Below, one piece after another: positions 1-7,155 of a DNA stretch of 28,751 nucleotides. A program made the translations under genes and the position numbers. Position 1 is the stretch's first letter. Each line of letters begins with the position of its first letter. Origin of the DNA: JACVRW01 sp035650215 (GTDB lineage Bacteria; Actinomycetota; Thermoleophilia; Solirubrobacterales; Thermoleophilaceae); contig DASRIC010000104.1 in NCBI GenBank assembly GCA_035650215.1, positions 1-28,751 on the forward strand. The letters run 5' to 3'. The notes below the pieces were generated by a model that did no database searches, was not told where the DNA came from, and saw nothing but the letters and a program-made list of their open reading frames with translations.

Positions 1-1
1 C

Positions 2-226
2 AAGGACCACGTCTGGGGCGACCGGCCGAACGAGGCCGACTTCGAGGACGTCGGGCCCGGCATGCTCGACTTCCCGGACCTCTTCGACGCCGGCGACGGC
101 CGCGGGCTCGACAAGCACTACTTCATCGAGCACGACTCGCCGTGGCTGTCGCACCCGAACGACACGCAGGCCGAGTTCAAGACGGCGAAGGCCGGGATCG
201 AGTACCTGCAGAACGTGCGCTGGTGA
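2..226 (+). CDS. Sugar phosphate isomerase/epimerase, C-terminal fragment
   Basis: Only the last 74 codons are present; the gene begins before the window, and the reading frame is open from base 2 to the TGA at 224-226. The visible tail starts KDHVWGD, continues through DVGPGMLDFPDLF and then YFIEHDSPW, and ends EYLQNVRW. This pattern of an acidic/His metal-site strand followed by a C-terminal helix is typical of the xylose-isomerase-like TIM-barrel sugar phosphate isomerase/epimerase family. Substrate cannot be inferred. Its last 50 bp overlap the convergent pdxT gene, so both proteins use the same DNA at their C termini. The family call rests on recognising the C-terminal pattern, without a search. 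Confidence 0.75.
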   Translation, partial: KDHVWGDRPNEADFEDVGPGMLDFPDLFDAGDGRGLDKHYFIEHDSPWLSHPNDTQAEFKTAKAGIEYLQNVRW

Positions 227-746
227 GGAACAGCTCGTGCAGTCTCGTCTCCCCCGCCAGCTCGGGGTGGAACGAGATCGCGAGCACGTTGCCCTGACGC
301 ACCGCCACCGGATGACCGTCGACTGCGGCGAGGACCTCGACGTCCTCGCCGCAGACGTCGACCCACGGCGCGCGGATGAAGACCGCGCGCACGGGCTTGC
401 CCTCGATCTGCAGGTTGGCCTCGAAGGAGCGGATCTGGCGGCCGAAGGCGTTGCGGCGGCATTCGACGTCGAGCACGCCGAGGTGGTTGCGGTCGAGCAT
501 GATCATCCCCGCACAGGTGCCGAGCACGGGCGCGCCGGACGCGGCGTACTCGCGCAGCGGCTCGGCGAGCCCCTCGCGCTGGATCCCGAGCGTCATCGTG
601 GTCGACTCGCCGCCGGGGATGATCAGCCCGTCGAGCCCGTCGAGGTCGGCGGGGACGCGGACCTCGCGCACGTCGGCGCCGAGGCCGCGCAGCATCCTGC
701 CGTGAGCCTCGAAGTCGCCCTGGAGTGCGAGCACTCCGATGAGCAC
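177..746 (-). CDS. pdxT: Pyridoxal 5'-phosphate synthase glutaminase subunit PdxT
   Basis: PdxT hydrolyses glutamine and channels ammonia to PdxS for PLP (vitamin B6) synthesis in the cytoplasm. The 189-residue product begins with the family hallmark LIGVLALQGDFEAH, then IPGGEST (oxyanion region), GTCAGMI with the nucleophilic cysteine, and FHPE supplying the catalytic His and Glu. Its length is normal for the family. The GTG start at 746 lies two bases after the pdxS stop (TAACCGTG), so the pair is almost certainly cotranscribed and translationally coupled. In-frame sequence upstream of 746 belongs to another frame of pdxS and is not PdxT. The 3' end overlaps the opposing isomerase gene by 50 bp. 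Confidence 0.97.
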   Translation of the reverse strand: MLIGVLALQGDFEAHGRMLRGLGADVREVRVPADLDGLDGLIIPGGESTTMTLGIQREGLAEPLREYAASGAPVLGTCAGMIMLDRNHLGVLDVECRRNAFGRQIRSFEANLQIEGKPVRAVFIRAPWVDVCGEDVEVLAAVDGHPVAVRQGNVLAISFHPELAGETRLHELFLTSARSAGTRSRPSPS

Positions 747-748
747 GG

Positions 749-1630
749 TTACCAGCCTCGGTTGGCGAGCAGCTGCGCCTCGTCGAGCTTGCGCGTCTCG
801 AGCGAGGTCATCGCCATGCCCAGGCCCTCGGAGGCGCGGGCAACCCGGGCGGGGTCGGCGAAGTGGGTCGTGGCCTCGACGATCGCGGCCGCGCGCGTCG
901 CCGGATCCTCGGACTTGAAGATCCCCGAGCCGACGAAGTTGCCCTCGGCGCCGAGCTGCATCATCAGCGCGGCGTCGGCCGGCGTGGCGATGCCGCCCGC
1001 GCAGAACAGGACGACCGGCAGCTTGCCGTCGCGCGCCACCTGGCGCACGAGGTCGAGCGGGGCCTGCAGCTCCTTGGCGGCGGTGGCGAGCTCGCTGTCG
1101 TCGAGCACGGTGAGGCGCTTGATCTCGCCGCTGATCTTGCGCATGTGCCGCACGGCCTCGACGATGTCGCCGGTGCCGGCCTCGCCCTTGGAGCGGATCA
1201 TCGCCGCGCCCTCGGCGATCCGCCGCAGCGCCTCGCCCAGGTTGGTGGCGCCGCACACGAACGGGACCTTGAACTGCCACTTGTCGATGTGGTTGGCCTC
1301 GTCCGCGGGCGTGAGCACCTCGGACTCGTCGATGTAGTCGACCTCGAGCGCCTCGAGCACCTGCGCCTCGACGAAGTGGCCGATCCGCGCCTTGGCCATC
1401 ACGGGGATCGTGACCGCCGCCTGGATCTCCTCGATCATCCGCGGGTTGGACATACGGGCCACCCCGCCGTCCGCGCGGATGTCGGCGGGCACCCGCTCGA
1501 GCGCCATCACGGCGGCGGCGCCGGCATCCTCGGCGATCTTCGCCTGCTCGGCGGTGACCACGTCCATGATCACGCCGCCCTTGAGCATCTCGGCGAGTCC
1601 CGCCTTGACTCTGAAGGTGCCCGTCTCCAT
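749..1630 (-). CDS. pdxS: Pyridoxal 5'-phosphate synthase lyase subunit PdxS
   Basis: PdxS is the TIM-barrel synthase that condenses ribose 5-phosphate, glyceraldehyde 3-phosphate and PdxT-derived ammonia into PLP. Using the ATG at 1630, the protein is 293 residues and starts METGTFRVKAGLAEML, matching family N termini. Key residues sit where expected: Asp23 (GGVIMDVV), Lys80 (MAKARIGH) and Lys148 (RSKGEAGTGD), one off from the commonly cited Bacillus Lys81 and Lys149. The phosphate loop CAGGIATP and the GSGIFKSEDP stretch are present. A GTG at 1660 would add ten residues, but a TATCCT -10-like hexamer (minus strand, 1647-1642) lies between the two starts and favours 1630. It is the first gene of the pdxST pair. 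Confidence 0.97.
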   Translation of the reverse strand: METGTFRVKAGLAEMLKGGVIMDVVTAEQAKIAEDAGAAAVMALERVPADIRADGGVARMSNPRMIEEIQAAVTIPVMAKARIGHFVEAQVLEALEVDYIDESEVLTPADEANHIDKWQFKVPFVCGATNLGEALRRIAEGAAMIRSKGEAGTGDIVEAVRHMRKISGEIKRLTVLDDSELATAAKELQAPLDLVRQVARDGKLPVVLFCAGGIATPADAALMMQLGAEGNFVGSGIFKSEDPATRAAAIVEATTHFADPARVARASEGLGMAMTSLETRKLDEAQLLANRGW

Positions 1631-1641
1631 CTCGGCCACCC

Positions 1642-1647
1642 AGGATA
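1642..1647 (-). promoter_or_regulatory. Candidate -10 element of pdxS
   Basis: TATCCT on the minus strand ends 11 bases before the pdxS ATG at 1630. A transcript starting about seven bases downstream would have only a few untranslated bases. No good ribosome binding site is visible. Prediction from motif and position only. Confidence 0.45.
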
Positions 1648-1688
1648 CCCGGGCGCTCACACGTGGCGGGAGAAGAGCCCGCTCGGCT

Positions 1689-3659
1689 CTACGGTGGCCC
1701 GGCCCAGCCCGCCGCGTAGCAGGGTCGGCCGGAGCAGGTGTCGATTAACGTGCCTCCGAGCTTCAGGAACTCGGAGAACTGAATCGCGGCGGCGGGCGCC
1801 GTGGCCGTGATGGAGTGCGGATCGGTGCCGCGCGTCTGCGCGATGTTCGCGAGCGGCGACGCGGGCGTTCCGAGCCCGCCCGTGCGGAGCGGTCCGATGT
1901 CGAACACCACCATGGCGTTGCCGGAGTACGGCAGGCTCCGGATGCGCGGGATGCGGTAGTAGGGGCGCCTGTCGCGGCTGCGTCCGGGGTCGAGCGCCGG
2001 CGTGCGCAGCCGGGCGCCGGTCACGCGCGCCTCGACCTCCGTGGCCACGTTCGCCACTTGGTGGTCGCCGAACGCCTCATGCAGCAGCACGGTGTGACGC
2101 GGCGTGCCCGGGTAGGGATCGCGTGTCATGTGCCAGGCGTAGCCGTTCGCCTCGCCGCGATCCCACAGCATCTGCACCATCGACACGAGCAGCTGCCGCT
2201 CGATCTGGTCGGGATAGCTCGGGTAGAGCACGTCGGCGAAGCGACCGAACTGGGTGCTGCGCGCGAGGAGCAAGCTGAAGTTCATGGCGGGCACGATCAG
2301 CGCCGAGCGCTCGAAGTCGGGCGCGACCGCGGTGAGCGCGCCGCCGAGGACCCCGCCCTGGCTCGCGCCGGCGAAGAAGAGCCGCCGCGTGTCGATCTTC
2401 CCTGCGAACTCCGGGCGCGAAGCGAAGCCGTCCGGGTGGATCATCAGGCGCCCGAGGAACATGAAGTTGACGAATCCCTGCTGGAGCCGGTCGGCGAGGC
2501 TCGGGAACTTCGAGATGTCCCGCGACAGGTCGAGCACATTGGGGAGGTCCTCGCTCGACATGCCGGACCAGTCGGTCGCGCAGGTCACGAAGTTGGAAAT
2601 GGCGGCCAGGGGCGCCAGATCCAGCACGGCCTCCGCGCCACCGAGCAGGCCATGGCCGAACAGGAGCGGCCGGCCGTTCGCCGCGCCGTCCGGCACCAGG
2701 CAGATGAAGCGCTCGACCTGCACGTTGCCCGGCGTCCTCACCGGCAGCCCCCCGCGATCGAGCCTGAAGCGCGCGCCCGGCGGGCAGCCAGGGGCGTCGA
2801 GGAAGCACGGCACGGTGAAGGTGCCGTCGACCCGCTTCACGTCGGGGGTCAGCTGGCTCACGCCGTCAACGGTGAAGGCCGGCGCCCCGCCCTGCACCTG
2901 GAGGTCGCCGGTCGTGGTGTCGCCCAGCTCCGCGAACGCGCGGTCGCGAATCGAGAGCAGCCGCTGCGAGAGCGACCTCCGGCTGGCGATCGTGAAGTCC
3001 CAGGCGCGGTAGAGGGTGCGGCGGCGGATCCCCGCCTTGGCGAGGCGGCCGAAGATGTCCCGGTAGCGCTCGGTCGAGCGCTCGCCGTCGCGCAGCCGCC
3101 GGAAGGCGCGGTCCGGCTGAAGAGTGCGGCCGCGACGGTCCTTCAGGTTTCGAAGCGCGACGACGTAGCGGTGCCCCTCGCGCCAGTTCGCCGCCGGGTG
3201 CACGAGCAGCGCACGCTTCCGCGGGTTCGTGGCCTGGGCGTCGAGCTCCGCCCAGATCAGCTGGCGCTCGCCGGTCCGTGCGTCGATCACCACGATCGGG
3301 GCCCGCTTGGCGAACGACCGTGCAAGGTCGTCCACCGGCACCGCCCGGCTGCGCTTCAGATCGAGCCCCGGAACGCGGGTCACGATCATCTGGCCGGGGC
3401 TGAACCCGTCCGAGCGGTTGTAGTCGGCGGCCCGGACGGGGCGGCCGTCCTTGTTGCGCGGCATCTGAGAGTCGCGCAGCGCGATCCGGCCGTTCTTGCG
3501 GAAGTGGTCGTTCGGCCATGGCAGCAGGCAGTGGGCCGGATCGATCGGGTCGCATCCCGGGCGGGCCGCGGCCGCCTCGGGTGCGGGCAGCGCAAGCCCG
3601 GCGAGGACCACGAGGACGGCGAGGCCAGCAAGAGCGGCGAGGGCGAGGCGGCGGCTCAC
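1689..3659 (-). CDS. Secreted alpha/beta-hydrolase-fold protein (putative lipase/esterase)
   Basis: The 656-residue protein starts with an export signal: MSRRLALAALAGLAV, a long hydrophobic run, then an alanine-rich AxA-type cleavage region before ARPGCDPID. It should therefore act outside the membrane. An oxyanion-type HGLLGG motif (His336) precedes a nucleophile elbow GASQGG (Ser433). Asp532 in HEAFGDHQ and His615 in GTDPHS are plausible acid and base partners. The N-terminal 250 residues (PWPNDHF, DGFSPGQM) resemble the leader domain of some extracellular bacterial lipases. Substrate is unknown. I prefer the GTG at 3659 over the ATG at 3701 because a TATCCT hexamer lies eight bases upstream of it and the resulting signal peptide is compact. 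It follows an RpiR regulator gene on the same strand, with two palindromes in the gap. Confidence 0.8.
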   Translation of the reverse strand: MSRRLALAALAGLAVLVVLAGLALPAPEAAAARPGCDPIDPAHCLLPWPNDHFRKNGRIALRDSQMPRNKDGRPVRAADYNRSDGFSPGQMIVTRVPGLDLKRSRAVPVDDLARSFAKRAPIVVIDARTGERQLIWAELDAQATNPRKRALLVHPAANWREGHRYVVALRNLKDRRGRTLQPDRAFRRLRDGERSTERYRDIFGRLAKAGIRRRTLYRAWDFTIASRRSLSQRLLSIRDRAFAELGDTTTGDLQVQGGAPAFTVDGVSQLTPDVKRVDGTFTVPCFLDAPGCPPGARFRLDRGGLPVRTPGNVQVERFICLVPDGAANGRPLLFGHGLLGGAEAVLDLAPLAAISNFVTCATDWSGMSSEDLPNVLDLSRDISKFPSLADRLQQGFVNFMFLGRLMIHPDGFASRPEFAGKIDTRRLFFAGASQGGVLGGALTAVAPDFERSALIVPAMNFSLLLARSTQFGRFADVLYPSYPDQIERQLLVSMVQMLWDRGEANGYAWHMTRDPYPGTPRHTVLLHEAFGDHQVANVATEVEARVTGARLRTPALDPGRSRDRRPYYRIPRIRSLPYSGNAMVVFDIGPLRTGGLGTPASPLANIAQTRGTDPHSITATAPAAAIQFSEFLKLGGTLIDTCSGRPCYAAGWAGPP

Positions 3660-3667
3660 GGCGGGCG

Positions 3668-3673
3668 AGGATA
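3668..3673 (-). promoter_or_regulatory. Candidate -10 element of the secreted hydrolase gene
   Basis: TATCCT on the minus strand, followed by eight bases and then the GTG at 3659. The arrangement would give a leaderless or nearly leaderless mRNA, as for several other genes here. It is one reason for choosing the shorter protein start. Confidence 0.5.
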
Positions 3674-3708
3674 TCCGCCGGCGCGCCGCACGCCCCGGCA
3701 TTCGCTCG

Positions 3709-3723
3709 AACGAGACACTCGTT
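3709..3723. promoter_or_regulatory. Perfect palindrome AACGAG-ACA-CTCGTT, possible operator
   Basis: Six-base arms with a three-base centre form a perfect inverted repeat about 50-65 bp upstream of the hydrolase start. Dimeric regulators such as TetR, GntR or RpiR proteins bind sites of this kind. The neighbouring RpiR gene makes it the first candidate ligand, but nothing in the sequence proves this. Confidence 0.35.
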
Positions 3724-3754
3724 TACGACAACGGATTTGCCTCACAGACACATC

Positions 3755-3775
3755 GCTTTGTCCCTGAGACAAAGC
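3755..3775. terminator. Hairpin GCTTTGTC-N5-GACAAAGC
   Basis: Eight-base perfect arms around a five-base loop lie 52 bp downstream of the RpiR stop codon and upstream of the hydrolase gene. Stability and position fit a transcription terminator for the regulator gene. No T-tract follows on either strand, so an operator is an equally fair reading. A second small repeat (GCCGT-N7-ACGGC, 3774-3790) directly abuts it. Confidence 0.4.
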
Positions 3776-3827
3776 CGTATCCGTAACGGCGAGTGTGCGG
3801 AGCGGACACGCGGCCCGCAGCCGCGCC

Positions 3828-4679
3828 CTACTTCAGCCGAAACGCCTTGATGCGGTCCGCGTAGGCCGACTCGTCGAGTGCGTAGACGCCGTAGGCGAGC
3901 GCCTGGATCAGCCCGAGCAGCGCCGCGTGAGAACGCACGTATGCCGGGCTGTTCGACGAGTAGTAGAGCCGGTGGTCGGCCAGCTTCGCGACCTCGGACA
4001 GGGTGGCGTCTGCGATGGCGATGGTCGCGGCACGCCGGTTGCGCGCGAGCTTCATCGCTCGGACCACGAGCGGGTGCGGGCGGCCGGCGGAGAACCCGAT
4101 CATCACGGTCTTGTCGTCCACGCGGCCGAGCTTGGCGAGCCCCTCCTGGGACGGCGAGGCCACCACCTCGGCACGCAGGTCGAGCAGCATCAGGAGGTGA
4201 CGCAGGTAGCTGGCGAAGAACGCCATCTGGTCGGTACCGCAGAGCACGATCCGGTCCGCGCGCGAGACAAGGTCGACGGCGGCCGACACCTCGTCGCGGT
4301 CGACCTTGCGCGCCGTCTCCGCCATGTTGGTGTGGTCGGCTGCAAGCGCCGTCTCGAACTCGGTCTGGTCGATCGGGAAGAGCGGCGGACCGGTGATGTC
4401 GGTGGTGGGGCCGCCGTTCTCACGCGCGCGCCGGTACTCGTCGCGCGCGGCGGCCTGGAGCTCGGGAAATCCCTCGAAGCCGAGGGCCTGGGCGAAGCGG
4501 ACGACGGTCGAGCTCGAGGTGTTTGCGCGGCGCGCCAGCTCCTCCGCGGTATGGAAGGCCGCCTCCTCCAAGTGGTCGACGATGTACTGGCCGACATCCT
4601 TCTGCGAGCGGCTGAACTCGTCGAAGCGCTGGCGGATCTCCTCGGACAGGGTGAGGGCGGTCGTCCCGGTTCGCGTCAC
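3828..4679 (-). CDS. RpiR/MurR-family transcriptional regulator (HTH plus SIS domain)
   Basis: The 283-residue protein has the two-domain plan of RpiR regulators. An N-terminal helix-turn-helix (about residues 25-75, with FHTAEELARRANTSSSTVVRFAQALGFEGFPEL) is followed by a sugar-isomerase (SIS) domain (about 125-260) that normally binds a phosphosugar. SIS signatures include RIVLCGTDQ, GFSAGRPHPLV and ATIAIAD. Length is typical. The GTG at 4679 is the only start that gives a family-length protein; upstream in-frame sequence runs into the divergent GST gene. No Shine-Dalgarno or clear -10 is visible for it. It may control the downstream hydrolase or the divergent GST-like gene. The effector is unknown. 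Confidence 0.88.
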   Translation of the reverse strand: MTRTGTTALTLSEEIRQRFDEFSRSQKDVGQYIVDHLEEAAFHTAEELARRANTSSSTVVRFAQALGFEGFPELQAAARDEYRRARENGGPTTDITGPPLFPIDQTEFETALAADHTNMAETARKVDRDEVSAAVDLVSRADRIVLCGTDQMAFFASYLRHLLMLLDLRAEVVASPSQEGLAKLGRVDDKTVMIGFSAGRPHPLVVRAMKLARNRRAATIAIADATLSEVAKLADHRLYYSSNSPAYVRSHAALLGLIQALAYGVYALDESAYADRIKAFRLK

Positions 4680-4730
4680 GCACGGGTTTTTCGGCGGGCG
4701 GCGCGGAGTTCCTTCAGCTGGCGCCAGGGG

Positions 4731-4736
4731 TAGCGT
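4731..4736 (+). promoter_or_regulatory. Candidate -10 element of the GST-like gene
   Basis: TAGCGT lies exactly seven bases before the GTG at 4744, the spacing seen for SDR, htrA, moxR, the response regulator and ppdK in this window. It favours the second of two adjacent GTG codons (4741, 4744) as start. Confidence 0.5.
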
Positions 4737-4743
4737 TCCCGTG

Positions 4744-5379
4744 GTGATCCTGTACGACCACCCCTCCTCCGGAAACTGCATGAAGGCGCGCATCCTGCTT
4801 CGGCAGCTCGAGATCCCGTACGAACGGGTGACCGTCGACCTGTTCAAGGGCGAGACGCGCAGCGCCGTGCACTTCGCGCGCAACCCGGACGGACGCATCC
4901 CCGTCCTGGAAATCGACTCGGGCGAGACGATCCCTGAGTCGGGGGCGATCCTGCTCCATCTCGCCGCCGGCACGCCCTACCTGCCCGAGGACGGCACGCT
5001 CGAGCGCACGCGCGTACACCAGTGGATGCTGTTCGAGCAGGGACGGATCGAGGGCGAGCTGGCCTACGCCCGCTTCCTTCGCCTCTCGAATCGGGCGGAC
5101 AGGATGCCGGAGGTGTTCGCCAACCGCGTCGAGCGCGGGGCCGACGCGCTCGCCGCTCTCGACCGCGGCCTCTCCGACGGCCGGAGGTTCCTCGCGGGCG
5201 ACTCCTACACGGTCGCCGACGTCGCCCTGTACGCCTACGTCCACTGCGCGCACGACGCGGGCGTCGACGAGCGCGCGCACGAGCACGTGGCCTCCTGGCT
5301 CGACCGGGTTGAGGCCACCCCGCGCTTCGAGAACGACCTGGAGCCGGTGCCGGCCCACGCATCCGACCGGCCGATCTGA
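4744..5379 (+). CDS. Glutathione S-transferase-like protein
   Basis: The 211-residue protein has a thioredoxin-fold N-terminal domain (MVILYDHPSSGNCMKARILL, then GRIPVLEID and the ESGAIL turn that binds the gamma-glutamyl group in GSTs). A helical C-terminal domain carries the conserved FLAGDSYTVADVALYAYV motif. This is a standard soluble GST layout. Many actinobacteria lack glutathione and use mycothiol, so the physiological thiol is uncertain. The gene is divergent from the RpiR regulator and is followed five bases after its stop by the coiled-coil gene, implying cotranscription. The start could equally be the adjacent GTG at 4741. Confidence 0.87.
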   Translation: MILYDHPSSGNCMKARILLRQLEIPYERVTVDLFKGETRSAVHFARNPDGRIPVLEIDSGETIPESGAILLHLAAGTPYLPEDGTLERTRVHQWMLFEQGRIEGELAYARFLRLSNRADRMPEVFANRVERGADALAALDRGLSDGRRFLAGDSYTVADVALYAYVHCAHDAGVDERAHEHVASWLDRVEATPRFENDLEPVPAHASDRPI

Positions 5380-5384
5380 GTGTC

Positions 5385-6383
5385 ATGAGCTTCGAGGTCG
5401 AACGCTTCGAGTGGAGCTCCGAGGAGCGGCTCGAGCTCGCCGGACGCTGGTACGAGGTACGTGGGCTGCGCTTCCTGCGCCCGACGCTCGACGTGGAGGT
5501 CGACGGCCAGCCCCGCCGGCTGCTCGCGCTGCTCGAGCACAAGCCGTGGGCGGCCGAGGAGGGCGACGACTGGCTGGCGGCGTTCGCATGGCAGGGCGAG
5601 CGAGCCGCCGTGGGCGAGGCGCGGCTCACGGTGAGCCCCGACATCACGGTCGAGCTCGAGCCGCCCACGCTGCCGGGCGGCCGGGCGCCCAAGCGGCGCC
5701 GGACGCGACCCGATCCGCGCGTGCGGCAGCTCGAGGGCGAACGAGCCGCGCTGCAGACGGAGCTCGCGGCCGCGGCCGAGCGCGTCGAGCGGCTCGAGGC
5801 GGCGCTCGCGAAGGAGCGCGAGCGATTCGACGCCGACCGCGACTCGGCGAGCGCCGCACAGCAGCGCCTCGAGGACGAGCGCGACCGGGCGCTGGCGGAG
5901 CGCGACGCCGCGATCGGCGAGCGTGACGCGGTGACCGGGGCGCGCGACACCGCGATCGCGGACCGCGACAAGGCGATGGCAGAGCGTGAGAGCGCGGTGG
6001 CGGAGCGCGACGCCGCCACCGGCAAGCTGGCCGGCACCGAGCGCGACCGCGACGCCGCCTACGCCGCACGCGACAAGGCGCGTGAGGAGCGCAACGCGTG
6101 GCTCTCGCGCGCCCGCGACGCGGCCGCCCAGCGCGACGCCGCGCTGGTCGCGCGCGACAGCGCCTCCGCCGAACGCGACCGGGCAGCGAGCGCGCGCGAC
6201 GCCGCCGTGGCCGAGCGCGACGAGGCCAAGGCCTCGGCCGCGCCCACCCTCGCCCGCCCGGTGATCACGGCGGCGGAGAGCAGCGGGCCGGTTCTCGCCG
6301 GATGGCCGGCGCGGATAGCTACCGTGCTGGCCCTGCTCGTGCTGATCGCCCTCGTGATCCTGCTGATCGGCTGGGCGACCTGA
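5385..6383 (+). CDS. Tail-anchored membrane protein with long heptad-repeat coiled coil
   Basis: I cannot assign a named function to this 332-residue protein. Residues 1-95 form a compact, tryptophan-rich, probably beta-strand domain (FEVERFEW, GRWYEVRGLRFLRP, LLEHKPWA). A basic linker (APKRRRTRPD) follows, then a coiled coil from about residue 115. Residues 166-283 are nearly regular seven-residue units of the type RDAAxAE, repeated about sixteen times with two interruptions. A single hydrophobic helix (about 309-330) ends the protein two residues before the stop, so it is probably tail-anchored with its bulk in the cytoplasm. It starts five bases after the GST-like gene. The repeat is alanine- and charge-rich, giving a rod about 17 nm long if fully helical (inference). 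Confidence 0.8.
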   Translation: MSFEVERFEWSSEERLELAGRWYEVRGLRFLRPTLDVEVDGQPRRLLALLEHKPWAAEEGDDWLAAFAWQGERAAVGEARLTVSPDITVELEPPTLPGGRAPKRRRTRPDPRVRQLEGERAALQTELAAAAERVERLEAALAKERERFDADRDSASAAQQRLEDERDRALAERDAAIGERDAVTGARDTAIADRDKAMAERESAVAERDAATGKLAGTERDRDAAYAARDKAREERNAWLSRARDAAAQRDAALVARDSASAERDRAASARDAAVAERDEAKASAAPTLARPVITAAESSGPVLAGWPARIATVLALLVLIALVILLIGWAT

Positions 6384-6413
6384 GCGTCCGAGTCAGGGCA
6401 GAGACTTTGCGGG

Positions 6414-6878
6414 ATGCCCGAGAAGCCGGAGCAGCTCGCCTACAACGAGGCGTTGCGAGCCATCGAGTCGCAGGAGCAGACGCTGGGCGAGCTCCGGTCA
6501 CGAACCGGCATCCTGCTCACGGGCGCCTCGCTCGTGACCTCCCTGTTCGGCGCGTCGGCACTCGAGGCGGAGCAAGTGGACGTTTGGAGCGTCGTCGCCT
6601 TGCTCGCGTTCGCGGCCGTGGTCGGCTCCTGCGTCTGGATCGCGTTACCCAGGCGTAAGGCATGGCGGTTCTCGCTCAGCGCGACGATCTTGCTCGAGGA
6701 CTGGGCGGATGAGCCCAGAAGCGGCGACGTGACCTTGATGACCCGCTTCCTAGCCACCACACTGGAGCGGAACTACCGCAGTAACGAGGACCTCCTCGAG
6801 GGCCTCTACAACTGGTTCACCGCAGCTGCGGTGCTGTTGGGCGTCGAGGTTCTCGCATGGGCCCTCGAGCTCGCCTGA
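6414..6878 (+). CDS. Small membrane protein with about three transmembrane segments
   Basis: The 154-residue product starts with a soluble helix (about 1-28, MPEKPEQLAYNEALRAIESQ). Two hydrophobic segments follow, about residues 33-50 (ILLTGASLVTSLFGASAL) and 58-78 (VWSVVALLAFAAVVGSCVWIA), then a roughly 50-residue soluble stretch, and a last hydrophobic segment at about 136-153. I do not recognise a named family. The helix plus paired membrane segments resembles SLATT-type small membrane proteins, but that is only a resemblance. It lies 30 bp after the coiled-coil membrane protein on the same strand and may share its transcript. Confidence 0.7.
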   Translation: MPEKPEQLAYNEALRAIESQEQTLGELRSRTGILLTGASLVTSLFGASALEAEQVDVWSVVALLAFAAVVGSCVWIALPRRKAWRFSLSATILLEDWADEPRSGDVTLMTRFLATTLERNYRSNEDLLEGLYNWFTAAAVLLGVEVLAWALELA

Positions 6879-6901
6879 CCCGGAAGGGGGTGAAGAAGCC
6901 A

Positions 6902-7054
6902 ATGGCCGACGATGAACAGCAGCACGCGGACTCGCCTCCCGAGGAGCAGTCGCCCCCGCCTCCGCGCGACCCGACGATCGCGGGCACCAGGAGCGCCGTC
7001 CCGAAGCCCGAGCCCGAGCCGAAGCCTCAGGACGACGAGCACGAGGGCTCCTGA
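6902..7054 (+). CDS. Small acidic, proline-rich hypothetical protein
   Basis: This 50-residue ORF begins MADDEQQHADSPPEE and ends EPEPKPQDDEHEGS. It is low-complexity, acidic and probably disordered. A strong purine-rich stretch (GGAAGGGGG, about 11 bases before the ATG) could be its ribosome binding site, and it begins 23 bp after the preceding stop. An upstream in-frame ATG at 6857 would overlap the membrane protein gene. Composition bias means it could be spurious. Confidence 0.45.
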   Translation: MADDEQQHADSPPEEQSPPPPRDPTIAGTRSAVPKPEPEPKPQDDEHEGS

Positions 7055-7061
7055 CCTCGAG

Positions 7062-7134
7062 TGGGCCGGGGAGGGATCGAACCTCCGACCGATGGATTAT
7101 GAGTCCACTGCTCTAACCCCTGAGCTACCGGCCC
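7062..7134 (-). tRNA. tRNA with CAT anticodon (tRNA-Ile2 or elongator tRNA-Met)
   Basis: The minus strand folds into a complete 73-nt cloverleaf. The acceptor stem is GGGCCGG/CCGGCCC, followed by TA at positions 8-9, a GCTC/GAGC D stem, an anticodon loop CTCATAA (anticodon CAT), and a T arm GGAGG-TTCGATC-CCTCC. The discriminator base is A and CCA is not encoded. The absence of initiator features (a mismatched first pair, three G-C pairs in the anticodon stem) rules out fMet. Distinguishing Ile2 (lysidine-modified C34) from elongator Met needs a covariance model with identity elements; the loop and following bases look somewhat like Ile2. Confidence 0.95.
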
Positions 7135-7155
7135 CAGAGGCCCACGATACGGCGT

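Noticed and set aside
1815..3767. 650-codon plus-strand open frame opposite the secreted hydrolase gene
   Set aside because: It is a by-product of extreme GC3 on the coding strand. The translation is Arg/Ala/Glu/His-rich without domains, while the minus strand shows a signal peptide and hydrolase motifs.
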